Position numbers and translations under genes: made by a program. The notes beneath the pieces are model-generated. The model did no database searches, had not been told where the DNA came from, and worked only from the letters and a program-made list of their open reading frames with translations. Below are positions 24,723 to 32,502 of a stretch of 39,963 bases of DNA, piece after piece. The stretch is taken from assembly GCA_022827225.1 (NCBI GenBank), contig JAJDTJ010000099.1:1-39963 (forward strand), read 5' to 3'. Origin of the DNA: Candidatus Poribacteria bacterium. Its GTDB lineage: Bacteria; Poribacteria; WGA-4E; WGA-3G. Numbering within the stretch: the stretch's first letter is position 1; the number at the start of each line of letters is the position of its first letter.

Positions 24723-25442
24723 CTAATCTGCGGCATTCACTTCTTCTGTGTTACTTTTATCGTACATTGACTGCTTGTCAAAGTTGAAGATGAGTTCTGA
24801 TCGATCGAATTTGGAGTACTCAATTCCTTCAAGGGTGTCTTTCATTGTAAGGCACTCTGTCGGGCAGACTTCGGTGCAAAGTCCACAATACATGCAGAGA
24901 GACATGTCGATATCAAACTTGTCCAGATAGAAAACGACGGGGTTTCGCGTAACAACCCGTGATATTTCGTCGCTTGAGAATGTCTGAATTCGGTTCTCAT
25001 CTCCTGATGGTTCAAGGCGATCTATGACTTCCTGTGAACCTTGGCGAGAGGTGATATTTGTGACGGTTATTGAATCTTCCGATTTTGCTTTTTTGTCGTC
25101 GCCTTCAATGATACCGATGATTTCGCGTCCGTCTTTGAGGTGAATGACGTTCATGCTATCCCAGAGTTGTTCACCTTTCGGGAGTTTGGTAGCGTCAATC
25201 ATAATACAATCGACGGGACAGATCATTTCGCACTTTTTGCATCCGATACAGTCTTCGGTGCGGTTATAGAGCTGCCCGCGGTACCCCTTCGGAATTTCTC
25301 GGACGTTCTGTTTCTTTTCATAGTCGTGTTCGTATGGGTATTGATGCGTGACGTTCGGTTCAAAGAACTGCCTGATTGTCACCCGCATACCGACGAGCAC
25401 GGTATAAACGCCTCTGTAGATGTTTCGTATATATCTGTCCAT
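24723..25442 (-). CDS. nuoI: NADH-quinone oxidoreductase subunit I with a large internal insertion
   Basis: A 239-residue ferredoxin-type complex I subunit carrying two 4Fe-4S clusters: Cys65, 68, 71 and 75 (CIGCKKCEMICP) and Cys183, 186, 189 and 193 (CMYCGLCTEVCP). In ordinary NuoI about 25-40 residues separate Cys75 from the next cluster; here there are 108. The extra segment (about 88-168) includes MNVIHLKDGREIIGIIEGD and later FSSDEISRVV, which reads like a small beta-barrel LKDG-type domain. GAGGAA precedes ATG 25442; an in-frame ATG at 25478 is less likely. The N-terminal amphipathic region should contact the membrane arm. Confidence 0.92.
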   Translation of the reverse strand: MDRYIRNIYRGVYTVLVGMRVTIRQFFEPNVTHQYPYEHDYEKKQNVREIPKGYRGQLYNRTEDCIGCKKCEMICPVDCIMIDATKLPKGEQLWDSMNVIHLKDGREIIGIIEGDDKKAKSEDSITVTNITSRQGSQEVIDRLEPSGDENRIQTFSSDEISRVVTRNPVVFYLDKFDIDMSLCMYCGLCTEVCPTECLTMKDTLEGIEYSKFDRSELIFNFDKQSMYDKSNTEEVNAAD

Positions 25443-25492
25443 AGTGATGTTCCTCGTAAGTGTGTAGTTTGGATACATACAGTGGATTTAGA

Positions 25493-26011
25493 TTACCACC
25501 CGAACCCGAATTTGAAAAGCGATCCAGCGAACAGCCCAATGTGAATAAAGATTCCTATATATTTCCATATCCGGTCGCCTTTGAATAGTTCACTGAATAG
25601 CGTCATCGTCCAATAACCGAGACATACCAAGCTTATCCCGAAAACAATGGCACTCCAGGAAGCATACAGCCACTGAATGTTAAAGACCAGTGCTATTGAA
25701 TTGTTCAGTATTGCGATCACACCACCGATAATTAAGAGCGAAATTCCGGATATCCATGCGATTTTTTCTCTCCCTGCGACCTCTTTAATTCTTATTTCAC
25801 TGAACAGTGGGAATACTTGGAAGAAACCGAAGCACATTAGGCTCGCGCCTAAAACGAATCCCAAAATAGGGACCCAATGCCCACTGATACGCTGAGTAAC
25901 CATATTATCAGCTGTAAAAAGCAGGATTATAAGAATAGTAGGTAGATCTTTTTTAATCCATGCGATTTTTTCTTGTTTCGTATTTTTCCAACTTTGGGTA
26001 ACAGTTGTCAT
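25493..26011 (-). CDS. membrane protein of unknown function inside the nuo operon
   Basis: A 172-residue protein with four to five hydrophobic segments (about 23-40, 46-68, 82-104, 108-135 and 150-170), short charged loops (EIRIKEVAGREK; KGDRIW) and a cytoplasmic-looking N-terminus rich in Lys and Trp. AGAGGT lies 6 bp before the ATG. It sits between nuoH and nuoI, where no complex I gene normally lies. It does not resemble any Nuo subunit that I can recognise. It could be an accessory or assembly protein, or simply an inserted gene. Confidence 0.72.
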   Translation of the reverse strand: MTTVTQSWKNTKQEKIAWIKKDLPTILIILLFTADNMVTQRISGHWVPILGFVLGASLMCFGFFQVFPLFSEIRIKEVAGREKIAWISGISLLIIGGVIAILNNSIALVFNIQWLYASWSAIVFGISLVCLGYWTMTLFSELFKGDRIWKYIGIFIHIGLFAGSLFKFGFGW

Positions 26012-26071
26012 CGTTTTACCTCTGCTTTACAATGATTTTCAAGTCTACATGCAGTAAGGAACTGTTTTTGT

Positions 26072-27346
26072 TTACACCGAGTTGGGTTGTGGTTCTGGCT
26101 TTTGTGCCATCACTCGTCCAGCAATCATGTACGCGCTGATAAGCCCAATGTAGATGATTGCACAACTAATACCGATACTCCACACGCTGTCCTCTTCAAA
26201 AATCAATCCCCAGATACCGGTGCCTAAGATGTTGAAGAAGGCGATCGGGATGAAGTACTTCCAGCAGAGGTTCATGAGTTGATCTACCCGTAGGCGCGGC
26301 AACGTCCATCTCAGCCACATCATTAGGAAGACGAGTGCGAGGGTTTTGATAACAAAACCTGGGAACCCACCGAGGATATCGTATCCGGGTAAGGCGCCTT
26401 CCCAACCACCGAGGAAGAGCGTTACAGCGATTGCACTGACGGCGAACATGTTTGCGTACTCAGCGATAAAGAAGAGTGCGAACCGCATTCCGCTATATTC
26501 GGTATGGAAACCGGCGACGATTTCGGACTCGGCTTCCGGCAGATCAAACGGTGTCCTGTTTACCTCAGCGATAGCGGATATAAAGAAGATAAAGAATGCG
26601 ATAAAGGTAAAGGGTGTCCGAAAAATGAGCCAGCTAAAAATGCCGTTGGATTGGCTTGCGACGATCTCTGTCATGCTCAAACTCTCCACGAGCATAACGA
26701 CTGTCAGGATAGAGAGACCGAGCGGGATTTCATAACTGACGATTTGGGCGGCGGAGCGTAAAGACCCTAACAGTGACCATTTGCTGTTTGATGACCAGCC
26801 TGCCATAATCACACCCATCACAATTACAGAGGAGATCGCCATGATGTAGAAGATACCGATGTTAAAGTCGCTGACCAATATGTTTTGACCGAACGGAATG
26901 GCGGCAAAAACAGCGAAAGAACATGCGAAAATGACATAAGGGGCAAGTAGGAAAAGGAATCTATCACCCTGTGGTGGGATGAAATCCTCTTTGAAGATGA
27001 GTTTTATACCGTCGGCTAACGTTTGAAGTGTGCCCCACGGTCCGACCCGCATGGGACCTGTCCGATTTTGGAAACGGGCGGCGACTTTTCGTTCTGCAAG
27101 CACCAATACTAAAGGGAGTAGTGGGACAACTGCAACGAAAATACCTGCGAAAGCGAACATGACGAGAACCGTGCCTAACTCTACAGGAAAATGTGCAGCG
27201 ACCGCTTCTGGCAATCGCGGGATTAAAACGTTCTGTACGAATTCCTCTGCCCAATTGAGTTTCTCTTGTAGGTTTATGTTGGGGAAGAACCCTTCAGATG
27301 CGTTGAAATCTGTGAAACCTGTAAACATTGCCCTAAAATCCGACAT
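26072..27346 (-). CDS. nuoH: NADH-quinone oxidoreductase subunit H
   Basis: A 424-residue complex I subunit forming the quinone-channel heel of the membrane arm, with eight or so helices. Clear motifs: ERKVAARFQNRTGPMRVGPWG, GIKLIFKEDFIPPQGD, and a loop with AEVNRTPFDLPEAESEIVAGFHTEYSGM holding the conserved acidic residues. An N-terminal extension of about 50 residues precedes the first helix. AAGGAG lies close to the ATG. It follows nuoD by 18 bp. Confidence 0.96.
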   Translation of the reverse strand: MSDFRAMFTGFTDFNASEGFFPNINLQEKLNWAEEFVQNVLIPRLPEAVAAHFPVELGTVLVMFAFAGIFVAVVPLLPLVLVLAERKVAARFQNRTGPMRVGPWGTLQTLADGIKLIFKEDFIPPQGDRFLFLLAPYVIFACSFAVFAAIPFGQNILVSDFNIGIFYIMAISSVIVMGVIMAGWSSNSKWSLLGSLRSAAQIVSYEIPLGLSILTVVMLVESLSMTEIVASQSNGIFSWLIFRTPFTFIAFFIFFISAIAEVNRTPFDLPEAESEIVAGFHTEYSGMRFALFFIAEYANMFAVSAIAVTLFLGGWEGALPGYDILGGFPGFVIKTLALVFLMMWLRWTLPRLRVDQLMNLCWKYFIPIAFFNILGTGIWGLIFEEDSVWSIGISCAIIYIGLISAYMIAGRVMAQKPEPQPNSV

Positions 27347-27364
27347 CCAATCTCCTTATTCGAT

Positions 27365-28570
27365 TTACCGATCGACTTCTCCCATTACGATATCGATACT
27401 GCCGATAATTGCGATAATATCTGCGACCATCAAGCCGTGGCTGAGTTCTTGCAGTGCGCTTAAGGCACTAAAGCATGGGGAGCGTCCTTTGACGCGGACG
27501 GGTTTCGGTGTTCCGTCGCTGACGATATAGAATCCGAGTTCGCCGCGGGGTGCTTCACTGCGAAAATAAATCTCGCCTTGCGGCGGACGGACGGCTTTTA
27601 GATCTGCCATAACTGGGCCATCGGGGAGTCCTTCGGCTAAAATCTGCCGTACAATCCGGACGGACTGTTTCATCTCATCCATGCGTATTTTGTAGCGGCT
27701 CCAACAGTCACCGACCACTGCACCGAGTTCTGGTACATCTGCAGCAACAGGGACATCAAATTCAAATCTGTCGTAGATAGAATAGGGTTCGTCTCGCCGG
27801 AGGTCCCAATCGACACCGGAACCTCGGAGGTTGGGTCCGGTTGCGCCGTAGCTGAGTGCCATCTCTGCTGACATAACGGCGACGCCAGTTGTGCGTTCTG
27901 TGAAGATACTGTTTTTCGTTAGGAGTTCGTTGTACTCGTCAATCATCGGTTCAAAATAGTCTAAAAACGCTTCTATCTCGTCCAAATAATTCTGCTCAGC
28001 AATAGAACCGGGTTCGATTGGAATGATTTCGGAGACGCCGCCGATCCGAACATAATTATAGGTGAGTCGTGCGCCGCAGACCTTCTCGAAAAGGAGGAGC
28101 AGCCGTTCACGGTCTCGGAAGGCGTAGAGGAACGGCGTAAATGCTCCGATGTCCATCCCATAGGTTCCGAAAGAGAGGAGATGGCTTGCGATACGGTTTA
28201 GCTCACAGATAAGTACGCGTAGATATTCCGCCCGCTCTGGCACCTCAAATTCCTTGCTTTCATCGGCTGCCATCAATTTCTCGACAGCGAGGCAGAATCC
28301 CCAATTTTGGTTCATTGCTGCGACGTAGTCCATCCGGTCGGTAAAGGGTATGATTTGGGGGTAAGAGAGGTTCTCCGAGTGTTTCTCAAAACAGCGATGC
28401 AGATAACCGATATGTGGAATTGCTTCACGGACGACCTCACCATCCAATCTTAATTCCAAGCGTAGCACGCCGTGTGTGCTTGGGTGTTGAGGTCCCATGT
28501 TCACGACCATTTCATCGGCGAACGGCTTTAGTTCTATGATTTTGCTTTCGGTTTGTTGTGTGTTTTCCAT
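27365..28570 (-). CDS. nuoD: NADH-quinone oxidoreductase subunit D
   Basis: A 401-residue 49-kDa-type complex I subunit lining the quinone site. It has NMGPQHPSTHGVLR, FEKHSENLSYPQ, RGSGVDWDLRRDEPYSIY, APRGELGFYIVSDG and ends with the canonical DIVMGEVDR. It is not fused to NuoC. No Shine-Dalgarno sequence is visible before ATG 28570, and it is separated from nuoC by an IS-type element and about 700 bp of non-coding DNA, so it may need its own promoter. Confidence 0.96.
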   Translation of the reverse strand: MENTQQTESKIIELKPFADEMVVNMGPQHPSTHGVLRLELRLDGEVVREAIPHIGYLHRCFEKHSENLSYPQIIPFTDRMDYVAAMNQNWGFCLAVEKLMAADESKEFEVPERAEYLRVLICELNRIASHLLSFGTYGMDIGAFTPFLYAFRDRERLLLLFEKVCGARLTYNYVRIGGVSEIIPIEPGSIAEQNYLDEIEAFLDYFEPMIDEYNELLTKNSIFTERTTGVAVMSAEMALSYGATGPNLRGSGVDWDLRRDEPYSIYDRFEFDVPVAADVPELGAVVGDCWSRYKIRMDEMKQSVRIVRQILAEGLPDGPVMADLKAVRPPQGEIYFRSEAPRGELGFYIVSDGTPKPVRVKGRSPCFSALSALQELSHGLMVADIIAIIGSIDIVMGEVDR

Positions 28571-28855
28571 AATGTCGGTTCTGCAAAACTTAAAACGAAT
28601 GTAGATTTATGACCAATTCTTGTCTATTTGTAAGGTAGCCGCGAACCTTTACCGGTTCACAGCCTTTTCCAAACCGCGCGTAAGTTCGTATTACCTAATG
28701 AGCATTCGTATTGTTCTTCTGCTTCCCACCTTGCCGTTTCCAGCAGCGCGGTTGAGGTAAAAGTTGCGGTGGTGGGTTCACCGAGATGGAATTGAAAAGC
28801 GTTATGAAATTATGCTTTGAGAGCTCTTGATAACTTTGATAACTTTGTAGGGATG

Positions 28856-28962
28856 ATAACCGATGAGAGGGCGGCCCCGTCCTATGGTGGAGATATGCTC
28901 TCCCTATGGTGACTAGGCAAGTTTGGAGTGATTTGTTCTCTCCTTTTTCTCTCATCGGTTAT
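28856..28962. repeat. 107-bp structured element bounded by 14-bp perfect inverted repeats
   Basis: ATAACCGATGAGAG (28856-28869) and CTCTCATCGGTTAT (28949-28962) are perfect reverse complements. Inside are a GGAGA/TCTCC hairpin and a direct repeat of CCTATGGTG. The form suits a MITE-like element or a structured leader RNA. No target-site duplication was recognised. Confidence 0.6.
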
Positions 28963-29121
28963 TATTTGTGACTCTCTTTTATTTTTCTTTATTTGCTCAC
29001 CCACATGTTGATATGATTGACTAAATCACACTCCACTATATATGATACCATTTTTGCGGTGTAATGTCAAATCTCAACGCTGTTTTCTCTGCGAAAGATT
29101 GTGCCGTATTTCTACGGGAAA

Positions 29122-29141
29122 ATGTTACACCAGTGTAACAT
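29122..29141. promoter_or_regulatory. perfect palindrome, operator or hairpin
   Basis: ATGTTACAC and GTGTAACAT flank CA, giving a 20-bp palindrome with 9-bp arms. Half of it (GTGTAACATT) recurs at 29234-29243. The symmetry fits a dimeric repressor site. It lies between tnpB and nuoD. Confidence 0.4.
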
Positions 29142-29269
29142 TGCATGTTTAGTGTTTTAGGCTACAAACCCGCGTGCTGCCTGAATTCTGAGGCGTTTTG
29201 TGTTCCGAGGTTTTCTCGAGAAAAAACTGAAAAGTGTAACATTTTCGGTTGTGTGCAACACCAGACAAA

Positions 29270-29420
29270 GTCAACTACCCAAGCCTAAAGACTTGAGCTT
29301 GTAACAGCGTCAAACAGAAATAATTGTTCGACGTGTTTAAAGCCCGTGTCTCGTGCTTCGTTCTTGTTTCTCGCTTCATAGAGGGGGGTAACCCACCGCT
29401 CTCCACGAAAGGCAGCAGCT
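29270..29420 (-). ncRNA. probable omega-RNA 3' part / right-end hairpin of the TnpB element
   Basis: Just beyond the tnpB stop the leftward strand reads CTCAAGTC-TTTA-GGCTTGGG, an 8-bp stem with a four-base loop, then TAGTTGAC ending at 29270. This form (hairpin, then GGGTAGTTGAC) is typical of the right end of IS200/IS605-type TnpB elements, where the guide RNA scaffold ends. The guide would be the adjoining leftward bases TTTGTCTGGTGTTGCA. The RNA's 5' limit inside tnpB is not determined; the coordinate given is an estimate. Confidence 0.4.
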
Positions 29421-30583
29421 GCCCTGAAAAGTATGTTTATTGCAGCGTTGTGATCTCGGTCTAACGAGTTGCCACAAAAACTACAATCAAAAGTGCGTAT
29501 CCCTAAAGAGAGTTTCTTTACCGACTTCTTGCCACAACTTGAGCAGGTTTGCGAAGTGTTCTTGGGATCGACTTGGTGGAAGTGCAGACCGTCTCTTTCG
29601 GCTATGTCCGCACACCACTTAAAGAAGGTTGCCCAAGACGCATCGGATATGCTCTTGCTGAGGTGTTTGTTCTGAACCATATTCGAGGTATTTAGGTTTT
29701 CGGATACCAATACATTCTTTTCTTTATGATGATAAAGTTTGTAAACAAGTTTTCCGATAAAGTCTTTGCGTCTGTTAGAAGTCCGCTCATGGTGCAAAGC
29801 GAGTTTCTGTTGTTGTTTCTTTCTGCGGTTAGACCCTAACTTTTTACGCGATAGGTCTTTAGCGTGTTTGCGGAGCAACCCTTCGGCTTGGCGATACCAT
29901 TTTGGGTTATCTTCCTTTTCGCCTTCGGAAGTCGTCAGGTAGTGCGTTGTGCCAACGTCAACAGCGATAGCAGCCGTCGGTTCAACTTTCGGCGTATCCG
30001 GAAGTTCACAGGTAATATGAGCATACCAGCCAGACGCTTTTTTCACCAGTGTCACTTCTTTCGGGTCGCCTTCAAGAGGGCGGTGCATGTATATCTTGAC
30101 TTCACCAAGTTTTGGCACTTTCAAACGGTCGTGTTTCCATTCGGTTTCTCGGATCGGATTCTGGCGAACACGTTCATATTCACCCGTAGATTTATTCTTG
30201 ACCCTGTGTTTACGAAGTTTCCACGTCATAGACTTAATCCGTTTGCGGTGCCTTGGATACCCTTTTTTTGCAGCACCGTTTTTACAGCGTCTATAAAAAC
30301 CATCAAACGCTTTATCCATGCGTTCCAAAGCACACGCTTGCATATCTTGTGGAACAGCGCGAAAATCCGCATATTTTTCACGAGCAACAGTCAACTTCTT
30401 TTGTTGGTCGTTAAGAAAAACGCGTTCACCTTCCGTCTCCCAAGCAACTTTGCGGTCATGGCGAGCAGAGTTCTGAAGTTCGCACAAGTGGTCAAGCCAC
30501 TCAAACAATGTTATATCCTGTGCTTTCGTTGGGTACACAGGGTATTTGAAAGTCAATCTCATGGTAGATCGTGTATCGTGCAT
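29285..30583 (-). CDS. tnpB: TnpB, RNA-guided nuclease of an IS200/IS605-type element
   Basis: A 432-residue TnpB (OrfB). The RuvC-like catalytic residues are complete: Asp209 in AIAVDVGTTHY, Glu295 in VLVSENLN and Asp377 in LDRDHNAAINI. A zinc ribbon with Cys347, Cys350, Cys367 and Cys370 (CSSCG...CSFCG) lies between the last two. The N-terminal helix-turn region is present (TFKYPVYPTKAQ). AGGGGA precedes the ATG. Nothing looks broken, so it may be active in cutting DNA at sites matching its guide. Family knowledge assigns TnpB to maintaining the element at its donor site. Its position could affect nuoD expression. Confidence 0.93.
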   Translation of the reverse strand: MHDTRSTMRLTFKYPVYPTKAQDITLFEWLDHLCELQNSARHDRKVAWETEGERVFLNDQQKKLTVAREKYADFRAVPQDMQACALERMDKAFDGFYRRCKNGAAKKGYPRHRKRIKSMTWKLRKHRVKNKSTGEYERVRQNPIRETEWKHDRLKVPKLGEVKIYMHRPLEGDPKEVTLVKKASGWYAHITCELPDTPKVEPTAAIAVDVGTTHYLTTSEGEKEDNPKWYRQAEGLLRKHAKDLSRKKLGSNRRKKQQQKLALHHERTSNRRKDFIGKLVYKLYHHKEKNVLVSENLNTSNMVQNKHLSKSISDASWATFFKWCADIAERDGLHFHQVDPKNTSQTCSSCGKKSVKKLSLGIRTFDCSFCGNSLDRDHNAAINILFRAAAAFRGERWVTPLYEARNKNEARDTGFKHVEQLFLFDAVTSSSL

Positions 30584-30603
30584 TTATCCCCTGAATAGTG
30601 GGA

Positions 30604-30670
30604 GGCAAGCACGTTACCGGGGTCCCCACCCGTTACTGGGAAGGGGGCAGTAACGCTATTCATGCTTGCC
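30604..30670 (-). promoter_or_regulatory. structured leader of tnpB
   Basis: GGCAAGCA (30604-30611) pairs with TGCTTGCC (30663-30670), enclosing a perfect 8-bp stem CGTTACTG/CAGTAACG (30631-30638, 30648-30655) and GGGGTCCCC. This multi-arm fold lies in the untranslated leader between the tnpB promoter and its start, and may restrain tnpB expression. Confidence 0.5.
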
Positions 30671-30684
30671 AACACGATACTATA

Positions 30685-30712
30685 ATTATAATACATTTTG
30701 ACGAAAAATCAA
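30685..30712 (-). promoter_or_regulatory. sigma70-like promoter of tnpB
   Basis: On the minus strand TTGATT (30707-30712) and TATAAT (30685-30690) are 16 bp apart, about 100 bp before the tnpB start and inside the element. Readthrough could also transcribe nuoD onward. Confidence 0.5.
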
Positions 30713-30796
30713 GAAAAAAATAACAAATTAGCGGGCTTTCCTCCCACAGCTAAAGCAGTGGGAAACCTCACGCCCGAAGTCCCGTGAAAATATCAG

Positions 30797-31282
30797 CTAA
30801 TACGGCACCCGCATACCGCGGTAAATTTCTGGCTCCTTATAATCTTTACGTAGAGGGTATCCCTCCCAATCGTCGGGCAGTAGGATACGGCGGAGGTCGT
30901 TGTGTCCCTGAAAGACAATTCCGTAGAGATCATAAGTCTCGCGTTCGTGCCAGTCTGCGGTTTTCCAGATATGCGAGACGCTTGGCAGGTGTGGGTCGGT
31001 TTTTGGGACTGTCGTTTTTAGCACGACACTATGCCGGTGTTTCATTGCATAGAGATGATAAACGACAGCAAAATCTTCGTCCTTTGCATTTAAATCTACG
31101 CCGCTGAGGCACATCAAGGAATCAAACGCCAATGTATCGGTTTTGGCGAGGTATTCGCATACCTCAGCGATTGCTGCGGGGGCGATGCGGATGCTTGGGT
31201 CACCAGCCGTTTCGTTGTCGAAGGCGAGAACGGTTTCACCAAACTGTGTGGTTAATGCTTCATAGATTTCTTCGGGTTTCAC
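30797..31282 (-). CDS. nuoC: NADH-quinone oxidoreductase subunit C
   Basis: A 161-residue 30-kDa-type complex I subunit. LMCLSGVD, the stretch HIWKTADWHERETYDLYGI (the family signature with WxERExxDxxGI) and a C-terminal LRRILLPDDWEGYPLRKDY are all present. The start is GTG 31282 with GGAG 9 bp upstream. It is a separate protein from NuoD. Its stop lies only about 12-20 bp from the left edge of the TnpB element. The gap to nuoB holds two copies of a 16-bp repeat. Confidence 0.95.
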   Translation of the reverse strand: MKPEEIYEALTTQFGETVLAFDNETAGDPSIRIAPAAIAEVCEYLAKTDTLAFDSLMCLSGVDLNAKDEDFAVVYHLYAMKHRHSVVLKTTVPKTDPHLPSVSHIWKTADWHERETYDLYGIVFQGHNDLRRILLPDDWEGYPLRKDYKEPEIYRGMRVPY

Positions 31283-31306
31283 GTGATTTTACTCCATGAT
31301 CGCGGA

Positions 31307-31350
31307 TCGCGACTACAAGTCGGGCCTACGAGAGTCGCGACTACAAGTCG
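31307..31350. repeat. two 16-bp direct repeats with internal palindromes (nuoB-nuoC spacer)
   Basis: TCGCGACTACAAGTCG occurs at 31307-31322 and 31335-31350. Each contains CGACT-ACA-AGTCG, so each can form a small hairpin. Such units may separate nuoB from nuoC as a processing or attenuation point. Confidence 0.65.
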
Positions 31351-31376
31351 CTCCTACCGTTAGATGGTTTAGGGTC

Positions 31377-31985
31377 TTAGGTAGTGGTTTCTTCTGGGTT
31401 ATCGTTTTCCTCAGTTGGTATTTCTGCCTCAGTCGTAGGTTCGGTCCCTTCAAGTTCATACCATTCCGTTTTGGTGAAGAGTCTTTTCAAGAATGGGACG
31501 TTTTCGCGTTTGGCGACGGTTTGCGTTTTAATTTTTTCTTGTAGTTTGAGGAGTCCTTCAATAAGCGCTTCTGGTCGTGGTGGGCATCCGGGTACGTAGA
31601 CATCGACGGGTATAATGCGGTCAACGCCTTTGAGGACGTGGTATCCGTGTTGCCAGTAGGGTCCGCCGCTTGTTGCGCAGCTGCCCATAGAGATGACGTA
31701 CTTGGGTTCTGGCATCTGTTCATAGAGTCGTCGAATCCGTGTTGCCATTTTAAGTGTAACAGTTCCAGAGATGACCATAAGGTCGGACTGTCGTGGTGTT
31801 GCGCGTGGTACGCCTGCGCCGAATCGGTCGAGGTCGTAGTTAGAGGCGGCGGTCGCCATGAATTCAATAGCACAGCATGCGAGTCCGAAGGTCATCGGCC
31901 AGAGTGCTGACGAACGTGCCCAGTTAGCGACAGCGTCAACCGAGGTGACAATTACGTTTTTATCGAGTTTCTCATTAATTATCAT
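31377..31985 (-). CDS. nuoB: NADH-quinone oxidoreductase subunit B
   Basis: A 202-residue 20-kDa-type complex I subunit that binds cluster N2. Ligands: Cys37-Cys38 (GLACCAIEF), Cys103 ([11 protein letters not shown]) and Cys134 ([11 protein letters not shown]). The frame is open far upstream, but the start is ATG 31985 with GGAGGG 9 bp before it; it overlaps the end of nuoA by 11 bp. The C-terminus has an acidic, Glu/Thr-rich tail of about 25 residues beyond the usual end. Confidence 0.96.
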   Translation of the reverse strand: MIINEKLDKNVIVTSVDAVANWARSSALWPMTFGLACCAIEFMATAASNYDLDRFGAGVPRATPRQSDLMVISGTVTLKMATRIRRLYEQMPEPKYVISMGSCATSGGPYWQHGYHVLKGVDRIIPVDVYVPGCPPRPEALIEGLLKLQEKIKTQTVAKRENVPFLKRLFTKTEWYELEGTEPTTEAEIPTEENDNPEETTT

Positions 31986-32385
31986 GTATTTCTTCCCTCC
32001 GGAGGGATTGGACTTCAAGCTGGGTGGATCGTATCCATTCGAGGTCGCCTTTTGCCCAGACGTAAGCGAGCCCGACCAACAGTATAGCGATGAAGACGAG
32101 CATCTCCAGGAACGCGAAGAGTCCGAACTCCCGAAAAACGACTGCCCAGGGGAAAAGGAATACGGCTTCGACATCGAAAATCAGGAAGATGAGCGCGATG
32201 ACATAGAAGCGGGTGTTAAACTTGATCCGCGTATCGCCGATTGGGTCTTCACCGCATTCATAAGGGATGTACTTTTCGCCTGAGAATAATTTGGTGTGTA
32301 GGAGGCGAGAGATCGTGAGATTTAGGACGACAAATAGACAGCCGACAATCAAGAAGATTAGGACATTTGCGAAGTTAAAAAGCAT
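31975..32385 (-). CDS. nuoA: NADH-quinone oxidoreductase subunit A
   Basis: A 136-residue complex I membrane subunit with three helices. [13 protein letters not shown] is the conserved loop with the quinone-site cysteine, and [13 protein letters not shown] the second helix signature. AAGGA precedes the ATG at good spacing. It is the first gene of the operon; the promoter lies 68-96 bp upstream. nuoE, F and G are not found before it or elsewhere in the window. Confidence 0.96.
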   Translation of the reverse strand: MLFNFANVLIFLIVGCLFVVLNLTISRLLHTKLFSGEKYIPYECGEDPIGDTRIKFNTRFYVIALIFLIFDVEAVFLFPWAVVFREFGLFAFLEMLVFIAILLVGLAYVWAKGDLEWIRSTQLEVQSLRREEIHDN

Positions 32386-32452
32386 TCTGGATTATCCTTG
32401 AGACCTGCGGTGTTGCGAGAACTTTCGTGCATATACGGTTTCGTTGGTTAAA

Positions 32453-32481
32453 ATTATATATCATTTTACATTGATTTGCAA
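32453..32481 (-). promoter_or_regulatory. nuoA: sigma70-like promoter of the nuo operon
   Basis: On the minus strand TTGCAA (32476-32481) and TATAAT (32453-32458) are separated by exactly 17 bp, 68 bp before the nuoA start. The surrounding DNA is AT-rich. It also lies only about 20 bp past the end of the leftward lipoprotein gene. Confidence 0.6.
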
Positions 32482-32502
32482 GTAAAATTTTAAGCATCAG
32501 TT

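Larger units (their letters stand above)
28571..29269. other. long non-coding region upstream of nuoD
   Basis: About 700 bp without a plausible gene on either strand. It holds a GAACC/GGTTC small stem (around 28645), tandem ATAACTTTG (28830-28846), the 107-bp element bounded by 14-bp inverted repeats (28856-28962), the palindrome at 29122-29141, and a second GTGTAACATT (29234-29243). It may be the remains of an earlier insertion, or hold regulatory RNA and the promoter for nuoD onward. Confidence 0.6.
29270..30784 (-). mobile_element. IS200/IS605-type (IS1341-like) element with tnpB only
   Basis: The element carries tnpB and no tnpA. Its right end is taken as the TTGAC at 29270 after the end hairpin. 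Its left part has a strong stem at 30742-30763 (TCCCAC/GTGGGA with inner GC-TAAA-GC) closed by CGGGC/GCCCG, so the left edge is near 30776-30785, some 12-20 bp after the nuoC stop. Without tnpA, movement would need a transposase in trans. It separates nuoC from nuoD. Confidence 0.65.

Noticed and set aside
29864..30598. 244-codon open frame on the plus strand
   Set aside because: It is fully antisense to tnpB, whose catalytic motifs are intact.
30797..31282. Fused NuoCD
   Set aside because: nuoC ends with its own stop, and nuoD begins more than 2 kb away beyond a mobile element.
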